Assembly (NCBI GenBank): GCA_023079485.1
Contig: CM041097.1
Location: forward strand, 21,249,158-21,313,157
DNA length: 64,000 nt
Source: Archilochus colubris
Taxonomy: Eukaryota > Chordata > Aves > Apodiformes > Trochilidae
Reading direction: 5' to 3'
The translations under genes were made by a program, and so were the position numbers. This document shows, piece after piece, positions 26,101 to 41,100 of this stretch; position 1 is the first letter of the stretch; each line of letters opens with the position of its first letter. The notes beneath the pieces were generated by a model. That model was not told where the DNA came from. It saw only the letters and a list, made by a program, of their open reading frames with translations, and did no database searches.

Positions 26101-29100
26101 TTTGAGCAGCTGAACTCCCCCCAGGAATCAAAAATAGTTCTTAAACTAGAAAGTGCAAGAAATTAGTTTCTGAGCTTTCTTTGTTCCAGCCTCTTGAGAT
26201 CTTGAAGCTGATACAACCATTTTGGACTCACTTGATCTGAAGTTTAAATTACTATCCTTTCAATGTTTATTACTGACTCAATTTCTGATCTTCTTTTAAA
26301 ATTATTTTTGTCAGTTGTAATAGCTAGGTTTGTGATACTTCAGTATTTGCCATAGTAGTGGGTTATGATGGTAGTTACAAACACACTGCCAGCCAAATTG
26401 TTGCTACCTTCTTGGAATTTGGTCCCATCTTTACCCCAAAGTCTAAAATGTTTTTATAACACTAGCCAGAGGCATTTGTTACAGAAGCGAGATCAGTAAG
26501 GATGAAGATATCATCTATTATGAAGTGGTCATTAGTAGGCTTCAGAGTTACTACTGTTAAGAACACTTTCTTAAGACCAGCTCCTGGAGATTCTGGCAGG
26601 GCCATTTTTCCCTAAGCTGAAACAAAGTAATGATTTTCACATTTACTGCTGTTGTTACAGTCAATTGATGCTGACTCAGTAAAACAATACTGCAGCTATG
26701 CCATATTTAATGATTTGGGTGAAATCCATCACTTTCAGTACATGAAAGTCTGAATTTTCACAGACGCCATCAGATAAGTGCAGTGCCATGCCAGCACTGT
26801 GTCCTCTCCTGTCTGGTCTTTGATTATGACTGGATTGATGAACAAAGAGGCAAAGAAGCTCATGTATCCACTCATACAGGATTAGGAAGTATTAGTAAAT
26901 AGGGAAAAATGAGAAGTATTTATGTATTAATGTATACATTAAGTATTAAATGTATATATCAGTAGTGTATTAGTAATAAGCTATCTCTCCTCCTCACAGT
27001 GGTCCCAGGGTGAAAATCTGTCAGCACTTTCAGAGGCCACAGCAAAGACATAGTTAAGGCATATAATCCATTTATTTTAAAATAATACTGCAAACAGTAC
27101 TTTAATGTCAATAGCAGCAGTAATATTCAGTTCTTTATGGCTTTTTTTCTGGTAAGGAGCTCTAAAGAATTTTTCAAGCATTAACAGGCAGGTAAAAAAC
27201 TTGTAGGACACGTGTTAGTTTCCCCTTCATAATGACAGCAAAAGATTAAAAGAAATCTTACCAAGAACAAATGCCGAGGGTGCCTATTTTTGCCTGAGAC
27301 TTTCATCAGTGTTCCTTCTTTAACGAAGATCTGAAGGAGAAAACAGCAGATTGTAATCCTGACGCTTTTTGTAATGACTCTTACTGAGAAAGGAGTATTA
27401 CTCCTGGGGAAGGAGCTTCTCTAACTGCTTTTCCCAGCACAGGAAGAGAAAGAACTTTAAAGATAACTTTTTGCTTTTAGGCTTACTCCTTATGATCTCG
27501 CTTGGTGTCTGCCTGGTTTAGCCCTTCTAAAAATCTTTATCTTTCACAATCCTCCAAAAAAGACCAAAAAGAAAAACTGCATGCACATAATGATGCCTTC
27601 ATATATAATCTATAGAAGTTTGCAAACACAATTCTTTGTTGGTTCGTACTGTTACTATATGTGTATATACGACTATGTATGTGAGCAACATACTAGAACT
27701 TGATTGCAGTAACATTTGGAGAGCTCCAGAATAACTGATAGACTTCAGAGGATTAACAGTTTTCTGATCTGGTGTAGTTTTTCTCTCTAGAACAATTTAT
27801 CATCAAAGAGATCAATCCTGCAAATTCTGTATGATGGGCTTTGCAGAATTCAATAAAGCATTACCTGGCAAGGGCACATAAGAATGTTGATGTTGGAGAA
27901 AAATAGAGCTTGACTGCAGTATTTGGCTGATAAGGATTCTTGTGCTATGAATATACATGCCTTGATAATTGGCATCACTAGTTTTGCTAAAGATACTGGT
28001 GAACTACAGGACAATGTAGGATTGTACAACTCAAGAAAGATAACATTTGAAGTCTGGAGGCAGGCTGAAGCTGAGGAAACTGGACAGGTTTGAAAGTCAG
28101 GAGACATTTGCATTTTATGTGGGTGGTAAGACAGAGCTATACACTCTTCCACATTTCTGTTCAAGTGTTGTATTAAAAATTATGTCTTGCATTGAAGGCA
28201 CCACTGGGGAATGGTGAGAACAAAAATTTGAAAACAGCCAAATAAAACTCTAAGCCTGTCCAGGCTGCAAGCAATTCCTGCTAGTGTTCCAGCCTTTCAA
28301 CAGGAACATACAGGGAGGAGAACAGCAACTCCATCAAAAAATCCTGCACCTGGGGGACTGAGGACAGGTGGAGTGAAAAGTCAAATGGCGGCTCTGTGTA
28401 AAAGCAGGGGCAATGCCTGTCTCTCCCAGCCTAATGCTCTCAGTGCATCTCTCTTCACTGCCAGAGTGATGAGTTTTCACACAAACCATCTAACTCCCGC
28501 TCTTATCACAGTAGCTCAGTAATCAACACCTGTAGACCTCTGAAGCATGGCCATCTGCAAAGAGATGTCTGTCTGGATACAATGCCCTTATCAGCACAGG
28601 TCTGCCTGCAGCACTCACCCTTCCTGGCTGGAGGAGGCCACTCTGCCCTCTCACACTGTGCTGAATGTGTACCAGCTTCTGCAAGTTTTCCTGGGGGAGA
28701 GAAACAGTGTTTAGGAGGCTGTTGGTAAGACAAGTAGGCAAACCTTTCTTCACCCCTCGTCACTGTTTTATTTCCTAAAAGTGTTATTACAGCACAAAGT
28801 CGTCTTCCAGCCTTGCAGGTTTTTTAAAACCTCATAACCTGCCTTAAGATCTGCTGTGGCTTCCTGCAGTCCTAATACCTCTGATACTTCAGTTCACCTT
28901 CAAAAGGTCCTGGTAACTCCATACAGGATTTACACATAGACCCCTTTGCTGACTTTCTTGCTCTGGACACTTATAAACTGTAAGCAGTGACCAAGTACAG
29001 TATCTGCTCCAAAGTGATGTGTTACTGACATGACATGAGCAATCAAAAGCATGCTTTGACACTACAAGACTGTTGCTAGGATTATATGGAGGTTTATGTT

Positions 29101-32100
29101 CTGCAATAATGAACTAATGGCTTTGCAACAGGAGATTTAGAAAGTTAACTAGGAAGCACGCAATGAAGCTGCATCTCTCTTTTGATGCTTTGCAAAAATC
29201 ATAAAAGTTCATTGTCAAACTCTGATACTACTAACTGCCTACCTGACCTTCAAATACAGACAGGAGGTACTGGCATGTGGCATGAACTTACCTATGAAGA
29301 TGGTAAATAAGATTGATCTAACTAAGCCTATGCTCTCATATAAATGCAGTGATGAATTTGGATGAATATACAAAGGAGGATGGAAAATGTCTGTACCTCT
29401 GCAATACTGTTACAGTTTTTTTCAAGTCCCCTTCTGTTTAGCAGGTCAGGCTGCTAAAACCAAGGCTTGTACGAAGGATTCAGCTGTGTTTTTATCAATT
29501 TTGAGTAGAATGGGCTGCACAGCAGCATTGTCATCACTGAAAAAAATTAGTCATCACTCTAAAAATTAGGAAGTCTCTTGCCTCAATTAGCTGTTGTATC
29601 CTAAATCCTCAGTTACACACTCAGATAAACTACAGACTAAGGGCCATGTTTGATACAGCTTCATGATCTGGCAGCCTTTAACTAGCTACAGTTTTCTGCT
29701 GTGACAGATAATTTCCTGTGCTCCATTGACTAGCATGAACATACCCCTGGGCTTAATCAGCCTGGAGGGGTTAATTAGATTGTACAGTGTATCTACCCAA
29801 TAAAATCAGTGCTATCCACAGAATCAGCTAATTGAGAACGCTGTCACAGATACCAGAAGGAGCATATCCATGTCAGCATGATTGTCTGTCAAGGCTAATT
29901 CAGCCTGCATTTCAGCTAACACAATTAATGTACCTACCTAAGCTTGCTTTTTGAGATAGGCCTGAAATGCCTGCATAGTCCCTGGTGAACTATTCCCTGT
30001 TTGGCATGACACTAAGCTAAGTTCTTAAGAATTGTGAATCAAACATGGGAACACCTACAAGCCTTGCACAGGGCTGCACAGTAACATGCAGTTTCACTCA
30101 CAGTTGACACATTTTCAAGAATCTCAGCTGTCAGGTATCTCTTTTGCAATGCAAGAAGTAACAAATGGAATTTTTCTTGTCACTTCTAAAACACTATAGG
30201 CCAGCAATATGGAAAAAATGTATAAACTAATAGCACAGGAAATGCCAGGGATCATGGGACAGCTGACATTTGAAAAAGACATTTGCAAAGGACTTTTCTG
30301 TCACTAAGGGTATTTTAGCCCCAGCAAGACTTGTCGAATTGACAGCTTCCACAATGGAAATGAGCTCTTCATCCTCAGAAAGGGCACTGCCCTCCTGTGA
30401 GCACACTCATGGCCAGTGCTAGTACTAATCACTGGAGTTTTTGAGAGTGAGAGGAGAAACTGTTGCAGCTCAGCTAAAGCTCAGCTTTTCCTAGCACTGC
30501 TGGCAGAGACTCCTGCTGTAATGCTGAGGTTTGCAGTGTGGACACATGTTCTGCAGGAAATGGACAAGAGATGTATCAGACTCATTTCCTGTAGGAAGTT
30601 AAAACAGCAATCACTTGTGAAGGACAGTGATAAATCTGGGTATATGGGCAGCTGAGGAGGATATAGTTTTCCTACAGTTCCCATTAAATTCTGTCTTTAG
30701 CAGAGATATTCACTTCATCAGATGTGCAGAAGAAACAAAACTGATTAGGAGAGCATGTGTCATGCTAGGACTCACCGCTTGGAGCATGCTGTCATTGGCT
30801 TGGTCTGTGATTTCAGAAACAATGAGTAAGGCAGCTGAGGGGTAAAGCCAAACAAACACCATAAATCATGTAAGAGAGTAGGAAAATAAATCAAACCCCT
30901 TCTATTTGTGAGAGCATCTTTAAAAAAAAAAATCAGTGTCCCCAGCAATAGCTTCTTCCCTTTCTTCAGCATCTTCAGAATGCAAATACCCAGCAAATTT
31001 AAGACATGGCAGAGAGCTGTCAGTTCCCCTTCTCTCCCTCATTCTCTTGTGTGCAACTGCATGATATTTGTTCTGACCAAGAGAGCTCATGAGGTCCCAT
31101 TTAAATACCTAGTGTGGCACAAAATCTTCTTGAGATGTTTTGGAGCTGTAGATTTTTGGCAATTGGAGGCTGTGGTAGAGATAGATTAATTGTATCCCAG
31201 CTTTAGCCAGCCACAAGCATGGCAGTCTACAATGATCTGTTTCTCCCTAATGCTGAGGGAGAGGACTGGTCATGAAGTGGTATTTGACATGTATTAACAC
31301 CTCGACCCCTTGTGGCAAATAACCTGAGCTAGGGCATGTGTGCTGTCCATGAGAGACGGACATGAGTCCTTATCTCGGATCTCTTCTGTGGAAAAGGTGT
31401 GGAACAGGGAATCCTGTCTGTTTCTGGCCATAACCTGGGGACATGCTAGTCACGATGGCCAGGAATTGGCTATTGTGCTAACCACAAACACAATAGCCAG
31501 TTGTGGCCACAGCTTGAGCCGCTGTCCTGGCCTTGTTTAAATTACTGATACAGCTGCAGACCCACCTGTCAGTGACTAGGGTCCTAAATCTTGCTCAAGG
31601 CTCTCCTCTTTGAACAGACTAATCTGTAGTCAGTCAGAGACCTTACTGCTTTGAGTTGGTTTGGGTTTGTCTTTAGTTCAGAGGTGAACTGGTTTCATTA
31701 AAACGGTGTTATGCCTTCTTCCTGCACCCTGGAAGCTGCTCCCACTGAGGCCACAGCTAAACCTTGCATTGGCTTCAGTGGGAGTGAGAGACTTCTGCTT
31801 CATCCATCTGATGTGATAGCAAGGATGGTGTTAGCAGCTGTACATCTGGATTTGTTCTTGGTTGTGCAGAACTGATGTTTTTTTCCAAGTTTACTTAGGC
31901 TTAAGGAATACAGAATACAGATAGACAATTCAAACTTCCTGGATTTCTCCAGAATCCACAGAGCACAGCAGGCATACCACAGACAACGGTACACAAACAA
32001 ACAGTTGAAGCAGTCCAGTTTGACTTTACAATGACCAGGCCAAACTTGGATGGAGCCAAAGAGAACTGGGACTTTGCTGAGGAGTGGGGTGGCAGAACTG

Positions 32101-35100
32101 TAGTATCTCCATCATGCTTGTATAGGTGATACATAGATCATACCTTCTTTAAGTTCATCATGTCAGAATTATAGGAAGCCCCCCCCCAAGTTTCAGAAAA
32201 AAAAGAGAGAGAGAGGTAGGGTTCTTGCCTTGAAGAATTTGTCTAAATTAGCAATCAGATCTTCATCTAACCTGTTAACACAAAATCTACAAAATAACCT
32301 TCTCCATATACTACCGTTATAGATCCTGTACCACTTTAGAAGCAGATTTAGCAAAGCAGAATTTTTGTTCTACCCATTGTTGTACCCATTTGATTTTACC
32401 TTGTGTAGCTTCATACTCAGCAGAATCAGGGCAAAGATTATTCAAGTAATCTGTAGAAAATAGTAGAACACAGGCAGTAATCAGAATACAGATCAATATA
32501 ATCTGTAGTGTTATTAGGTAAAACATAAAATACTGATCATAGAATGTTTTGGGTTAGAAGGGACCCTAAAGATCAGCTAGTCCAACCTTCTGCCACAGGC
32601 AAAGATACCTCCCGCTGCATTGGGTGTCTGAAATCCCTGTCCAACCTGACCTTAAACACATCCCATATCACTTTGTTCCCAATTACTTAAGTATATGTTG
32701 CCTCCTGACTTACCCTTGACTGCATTCTGCTTTGAGAAGCAGTGCAAGAGCATTGATACAGATTTGGACTCATCACATACCTTGGCAGAGTAAATGAATA
32801 AACAGATTGAAAAAAATTACTAGGCAATATTTAGCATTCCTTCTCAAAGCTGCAAGCTCCATCCTTGGCTATGGACATTTAACTGAGTGAGCAGCTCCTT
32901 CTGTCTGCAGTGCAGTAACTGGCAGCCAGTTTCCTCATTAAATACCCCTCCCTATTAGGGTAGAAAGAGCGAATTATGCACACACAAGTACACCTGCATA
33001 TTTTAATATTTTTTACGCTGTCTAGAGAATCTGAAGGACTGCACTCTTCCAGACCCACTCTGTCCTAGCAGGGAAAGAATGGTTTGGTTTCTTGAGGTGA
33101 GGAACTGAAGCCTATCTTCTGGATTTTCTTAATCCAGCAGATTTCTCCTGGCTATACACAAAAGCTTTCATTTTCCCAGTTAGTACCAGTACCTGGGACA
33201 AGGAGGAGCTCACATTTCTTAAAGCGTAGATGGAATCCAGTCAGCAGAGCTGCACTGAAACCCTTCCAAGCTCTCCCACAAAACACCATGCTTTGTGTTT
33301 GCAATTTGTGTTGTGGACCACAGAAGTGGGCAGAGAAAATGGAACATAATGGGGTATTTCTAATGGGGACATGCCAAGTCCTTTTTCTTAAATGTGGTAT
33401 TTGTGTGCATATATTATGTGAGACTACTAAGTACTTCAACCCAGAAGTCTGGAAAGTTGCCCTCACTATAGGCATGCTCAGAGAGAGAAGCAAGTCAGAA
33501 AAAAAGTCCTACTACTGCATTCAGTATTCATCTGTATTGCTCGTGCTTAAAAAGCAAATCCAGCTGTGAATGAGTTGCATCCTTGATCAAAGTGTCTTGA
33601 ACAAGATGAAACTGCTGCTAATCTGTGTTGTGAATAAAAATGATCACTTTGTTCTGATGCATGTATAGGAGTCTCTTCTAATACATTGTTCCCTTCATTG
33701 GCTGTTGAGTTTATTGGCAGGGTTTATGGCTTCCTTCTTACTGTCACATGCATAACTCATCTTTCATCCATCTCCACCCACACATATATCAACACTGAGA
33801 TTTATCATTGCATTTCACCACTTTTTTCCCCAACCAGGTCATTAGCTACAAATATAAACTTCTCAATTCTTTTTAGGGGCCACGTTCTGCTCCAGAAAGC
33901 TTGCTTCCCTCACAGGCTCACACTTGCTAGATTTGCTGTGTTTTTCAGAGAATGAGCAAGCAGAGCAAACCAGAGGGATTCCAGGTGGGAATGATATATA
34001 TGCTCCTGATTGTAAAGGGAAGGTGTTACTGAAAATGTAAAAATCTATAAACGTACTGTTACTGTAAATTTGGGTATTTCCCTCTAACAGTGCAATGAAA
34101 TTGGATTGGGATTTTGACTTAGACTTGTAATTAACTTGCAAGAGTGGTTTTACTGACCTGTGAGCAGCACTCGGTACTGGAAGACACGCTGCACCACTTT
34201 CAAAAGCTGATGTTTCACACTCTGAGGGCTGCCACCAGAGCTCTGCTGTCCTCAATGGAAGGGAAAAGAAATACAAAGATCAGGGATGTCAAAGATCAGA
34301 TGATGAGCAAAGATCAGCAGCAAACTGTCATCTTCACCTGAGGTGTACTATAAAAGTTTGCTACCAGTGGCATACACAAATTCCACTGAACCATTCCAAA
34401 TTTATACAGCTTGCTAGAGGTGTTGTCTTTGTGACTTGAGGGGTTAGCAAACACATTCTGTATGCGCACACATACATGGGGGAGGAGGTGAGGGGAATGC
34501 CTGAAGAGAGCTATTCTCCCATTCTACCCTGTGTGAACGCTGGTGGAGTTGCTGAAGAAGTATCTTTGGGTAAGCCCTGTTGCACAACCATGCATTAGTA
34601 CAGGTAAAAATATATGGGACCCTTACCTCAAACTCCTGAATTATGGTAGCCAGTTTTGAATATTTAAGGCAGGTTTCATCTAGCAAAGCCAAATTCTTAT
34701 CAAACTGCTTAATGTATGCTGTGTGGTGATTCAGCCTTGATTTTCTGGAGAGGAAAACATCTGCAACTTTCTGGTGTTCTTCCCTAGGGCCACAGAAAGA
34801 AAAGAAGTGGCAAATACATAAATTAAATAATCAAGAAGAGCCATACTTTTTTCTCATTGAAATAGACCCAGAGTGGCTAAGGACACTGTGCGGCTGAAAC
34901 CTAGGTTAGATGGCAGAAAAGGGAGTGCTTCACTGAAATACTGGACAGCAAAATGGTCTGCTGTAGAATAGGCACCATGAGGGGCTGATCCTATGCCTTT
35001 GGTTGTGGAGCATACTGTATCATATTCAGTTGTAACGTATCTCCAGCTGACCTTCATTGCCTCCTTCTCGGCACTGCCCCACCATCCTCTGTCTCAGAAG

Positions 35101-38100
35101 CCTGTTGCACAGAATTAAAATTTTTATGAATACAAGGAGAGAACTGGAAAGATTCTGAAACTGTAAAAGAGTAATTGTAGTTACAAGAGGAACATGTATA
35201 CCTGGGAGGTAATCTTGAAGCATTTCCAGTTGTGACTCTTCTGTCTTAGGGAACGGGTTGTGTGCTGTTAGAGGAGGGCTTTGACTTCTTTAGGACACAA
35301 GTCCTAATGCTAAATCCCAGTTGGAAACACCACTTCTGTTTATGCTACGAGTGTGTAAATAATAAATAATTCATAGCATTTTTAAAGTCTGCCATCTGTA
35401 ATGGTCCCTTGATGGACACAAACCAATACACAGTTCCCTTCAGCCTTTTCTTGCCTTGTGTGCTTTGATTTAAAAGTGCAGAGCAGGGCTGACAAGGAGA
35501 GCTGAGCCCTGCATTTGGGATTGTTACTCTTAAAGTTCTCCTTCCTTAATCTTAATTCCTTATGGTCCATTATAACCTGTCAGAGCCAGAGTAGTTCTGT
35601 CTGAGACAGGTGCTCTTGCTGCTGTGGGATTGGTCAGCTTGGGTCTGCAGAGGTTATTTCTCTTTGACATTCTTATTCCAGCAGTTTGATAAGGGCATGG
35701 AAGCCTGTTTTAAGCAAGAGGTCTTCTTAACTGAGTTAATTTTTGAGCTTTGTCTGCCTGGGGCATGGTCTTATTCGCTCATGGAAAGACCTTGCCCTGT
35801 GAGGATGTTTGGCTTAGGTGGAGTCCCTCGGCAGACTGACAGTGTCTGTTTGGTTTGGTTTGGAAGCCCAGCCTGCCCAGAGCACTGCCTTGGGGCTGGG
35901 ACCGAGGGGGTGTGCAGCTGCTGTGCAGGTTTATGTAAGCTGTGGGTCTGCTTCAGGATGGGTTCTGATGTCTGCTGTTCTGCCTCCCGTGGCATGACCC
36001 TGTGACCTTCAGGCCATGAGGTTGAAGCCATTTAGGTGCTGACTAGAGCTGGCATAAGAGGATAATGCACGTGAAGAAGGATGTCCTCACACTAACTGGT
36101 GGTGCCATTTAGGAATCAGGGGCTGTTCACTATGCAAATGTTTCAGTATTTGGTTTCTTAGCCTGACAGCCTCTTATTTTTGCTTCCTGCCTGTATGCTA
36201 AATCTGCTAAAGGTTCTACTCCTACCTGCCCGAGCTCTACTCCTTTCATCTCTGCTGAAATCCCAGCCTCCCTGAAAGTGGGGTTAAGGGAACACTGATG
36301 AGTTCACTCACCTGCTGTTGAAGATATGTCAAGACCATCTAACCATGCCTTTCCATACTTACCATTTAAGAACTCTTTCTTCCAGTTCTCCCAGGATGTC
36401 TTGGTGTAGTTCGTGAATTTCAGGGAGTTCACTTAAGCCTTGCTTGAGTTGAACTTCACTTTCATCTTCTTCTCCAAGCATTTTCAAGATACTTTCATAG
36501 AAGTTCTGTGAACAACAATACAGAAATTAGGCAGACAGGCTTAAAATCTCATAGATACTAGGCTAAAGGAAAATCACACAAATCAAATCTGACAGGTGAA
36601 CTTTTTTCTTTTTTTTTTAAGTTACTAGAACTAAGTAAAAAAAAATAATTCATGATGACAATATTCTTTTTTACTAACTATACTCTGCATGAAACAAGAT
36701 CATGAAGATTTCTGAAAGAGTATTAGTGCCTTTCCTAATTATCTGTATCATCTTTCCACCATGTGTCCTGTCCCAGAACCACAAGTAATCCCAATGATGG
36801 GCTATTCCATCTTCTCTTTTTCTGGTGAGTGAGGCTTCTATCTGCATATTTCATCCAGTATACACTCTAGCAGCTTCCCAACCAACTTATCCAGTCCACC
36901 CATCTTTTGTTTGCTTTTTCTAACTTTCTGTAACCTTTTCAAGTCCTCAGTCATGGTAATTATTCCAGACTGGGGAAATGGAAAGAATCCAAAGAGTTCT
37001 TTGAGTTTATTGTGCCTGGGGAGGTGAATAGCTATAGTTAAGTTCACAGTTGATGTTGTAAGTAACTTTTTGTGTTACAGAAAAGTTACCTTTTCCAAAT
37101 TAACATCAAACAGCTCTGTATCTGTCCACTTTGCACCATAGCCACAGCAACAAGAGTAATACTCCTTTCCCACAGCATCTCAATGTATTTAATTAGTCAT
37201 TAATTGACTGCCCAATTTCTTAATTCCAGTTGCCTGGATAGCCAGCTTCATAATTATTAATAAAACATGTGTAGCATAACAGTAATCACTATAAACCTCC
37301 ATTAATAAAAAATTGTGCCATTATTGAAAATGCTGAGTGCCTGGGAAGACATTAATTGAATACAAAATGCTTCTGCAGTCTCATTAACTCTAAACAGTTA
37401 TGGCAGCTGAAGGGCTCCAAGTCTGTCACCCAAACCATGTCTCAACATAGAAGGTACCAAAGACTGAGTCATTATAACTCCCTGGGTCAAAACTTCCTTA
37501 CAACAGAATCATGGAAGTTGTTCAATTTAAAGCTCTGGCATGGTGGCCACAGAGCTCAGTCTTGTTCAGGGGTATCTGGGCCTTCAGATCTCATTCCTAG
37601 AGCTGCACCAGTGTTGGTGAGTCCACGTGAAAGCATAACCTAAGCTGGCTAGGTGACGTAGAAGGTTAACAACTGTTCTATAAAAAAAAAATTTGAAACA
37701 TACAACTTTTCAGTACATTTTGGGCATGCACAAATAAGCCCTTTACAGGCATCCAATTGCTAAACCCCTAACATCCTTTAAATAAACTCTACAAATAATT
37801 CAGTGAATCTGAGATGATCAAAACTCACAGCCACAAAGGCTGGTTGTATTCTTTTCTTTCTTTTATTTGTGCACATCCCTAGCACACACATTACATTTCC
37901 CCCCCATGATGTAGGAAATGTTGGAAATGAGGAGTGAAGCCTGGAGCTATGAGGTCATGAGACAGGGAAGAATGCATGGTTAGTTTTTACAAGATCTTTT
38001 GTTTTTTGGTAGAGCACTTAGCAAGAAATTTCTCTGCAGGATTCAACATCTGCCTGAAATGAGACACTCTAATCCAAAGGCAAAAGGGCTAGGTAATAGG

Positions 38101-41100
38101 ACAATAGTGAGTTCTGGGTTTTGCTTCCAGGATTTTGTGAGTACTTTTATCAGATGCTGTACAGTATGATGGTAGCAGTGTTGGACTCATGGGTGTTTCT
38201 TGGAGGTATCTTCACTGTGGCCAGCAGCCTCACTCCTAATGATGAAAGTGGCAACCTTGGATTAAAAAGTGTCACATCATCTGTTACAAAGTGAGTGACC
38301 CTTGATCTGAACTGAGCAGTGATCTTTCCAAATTTCTCATTACTGAGCTCAGCAGAAACAATGCCAGATGAACAGCAGAAAATACTATTGCAGCAGACAC
38401 AGTTAGTCTCTTATACTGCCATTGCAGGGTACAATCTAGGTCAGGAACCCTGACCTCAACACACACTTGCATGCAAACACATTCATCCAAAACACTACAA
38501 ATGAGTCTCAGAACTGGCAGGCTGCAGGGTATGCATTATGAACACTGAGTCTGGGGCTTGTTACCAGGCAGTTGTCCTGACGTGCTAGTATGACTTCCAT
38601 GCCTTTTAAGAGATACACGGATTATCTGTAAACTAACTTGGCTCAAAATTCCCACTGCAGAAACTCCCTGGCTGATACATATCTGTTTTCCCACTGCTGA
38701 TGAAGACAACGGTGAATAAATGAGAAAAAAACCCAGCCTGCCGTGAGGACAGGCTATTCTTCTGTGACAGTGTGTCTTTAGGCCTTTATATAAGAGCTTC
38801 TGAGGGTCTAATAGACAGCGAGTGCTTCATTTAGTCAGCATGTTCCATTCACTAAATGATTTAATCAGGAAAGAAGTAACTTGATTGGTCCAGAAGGGGT
38901 TTGAACATCATCCAAGAAATTCACAGTAGTAAAAAAGGCTCAGCCAATCATTCACTGGAAGTGTAAATAATTAGAAAGATGGAGTTCTGTTTTGTCTAAC
39001 ATGTAATAGTGGCTGCTAAAGCAGATGTTTATTTTTTGTTCTTAAGAATGTGCTGCCCCCAAGAATTCTGAAAGTGGAGTTTAACTGAGGAGCCTGACTT
39101 CCTAAGAATCTGCATTTAGGTAGTGTCTTGAGCACTACAGTGATTTTGCTCTTTTTTATTTCCTAAGATTTTTTTTGCCATCAGAAGCATTGGGATGCCC
39201 TGTGAAGTCTGATCCAAAGGCTGGAGATCCAGCACATGCTATATCTATTAATCTCATATTCATATCCAAATGTTCAAATGCCGAGGAAGCATAAATCTAG
39301 GTCTTGGGGTTTCTAAGAATTGTGGCCCACTGTTAAGATGAAAATTCAAACCAGGAAACAGGGTCGACTTTCTTTGAACACAGAGGTTCATGGTACACTA
39401 TCAAGCAAATGCTTGATCCCGTACAGACTGAGATCCTGAGGTAGTCTGGCTTACCCTTAAGTTTGATTTGTGCACATCCAGTAAAGTAATTTGAAACAGA
39501 CTGGCTGAATAAACTAGAATAAACTAGACTTGGTCCTTGAAGGTGATGTGTGAAACACTAGGCTGAGAAATCAACCTGCAGCATTTTTGTTAAGGAGCAA
39601 GCATTAAGAAAAAGACATTAAGTGCAGCCTGTGTTTCTGGGGAAGAAAAATGGGAGAAAAGCAAGACACCATTTGAGGATTAAATGATCCTGATGGAAAT
39701 TCAAAGACTAATCAGCTTTGAAAAACTTAGTTGTGAGTTCCAAGCCCTGCCAGTCCCAGCTGCTGAGTCCAGTATGAGTTCTTAACTCTGCTCCAGAGAA
39801 CTGTGTTACTTTTGAGTAGGGCAAATAACAGCTAACCCTTTAGATTCTTATCACAACGACCACACCAACTGATACCAAATTTGTGAGCTAGCACAATATT
39901 GCCACTCTTTCAATTCAGTATCGGAGTGGGTGTATGAAAATGCCATCGTTTTGGCAATCAATCAATTTATTAAAATTTCTGCTGAAAGGCCAAACAGATT
40001 CTGTTATGCTGAATGAACAGCAGCTCCAGCTAAGCCTGGAAATGAGATGGGAAACTGCTCCTGCAGCAGGCTTAAGAAAAACCTTTTTTCCTCTCTAAAA
40101 GCAGCTAGGGTGTGGTTTAGTTTCTTGTCTTTCTTAACCAGCATGTGGGTTTATATAAGAAGATGAGACCTGAGACTTCAAGATGAACATTTAGAAACTG
40201 TTCTCTTGAGAAAGTTAGTGATGGGGAACAAAGAGAAATGTTTGTCTGAGCTGAGATATGCTGTTGAAGAAGCCTTTGTTTCTAACTGGCCATGAACCAT
40301 CTTGAGGGCTGTTTGTTGAGTGTGGTCCCTGGTGGTTGTTGTGACACCTGGCAGTGGGACCAGTGTCAAGAGCAAGTGCAGAATACAGATTTTTACTGAT
40401 GTGACTGTTCATTACTCAGTAAGTTTTCTCTACTGTAGTGGGATGGGCAGACATGGAAACAAAATCCCAGGAAATAGGATTCAGTGGAATATTCAAGTAC
40501 AGGACTGAAACATGCAGAAAAACCAAATAAGTGTTTAGAAAGTGTCTCCCCAGCAGAAGAACAGAGAGTAGTTATATTTTTCAGTCAAGCCAGGAAGACT
40601 CTGTTTTCATTCTTCAGATCTTTGATCCAACTTTTGAGCACTGCAGCAGATAAAATTAGCAGCCAAGCAGAGAGTTTTTTCTTTAATAACCTACGATCTG
40701 TAATTTTTATAAAGATTGTTTTTTATTAGGGATTACCAACACTTTGGAGTCCATCCAGCTGAAAGGGGAGTAGAGTGTACTGTTGTCCGTAATTGTTTCT
40801 AAACTAAACTAAACAAGCAAACAAACAAACAAACAAAAATATTTAAAATATTACCGAAGATATAAACCAGAATCCCTGTCCCATGTCAAAGTTGTTACCT
40901 TGGAAAAGAAAGCAAAAATGACATTTCCTGTTCCTTTCAAATGATTCCTACAGGCAGAAATTCGGACTATTGTAAAAATGCATGAATTACTCATTTACAC
41001 ACATAGCCTCAGAGCCAAATTCACCACAAAGGGATTTACCAGAGGGAGGAGAAAAGGGCAAATTAAGTCTTGAAGGGCCTGGGAATGTCTTAAAGCATCC

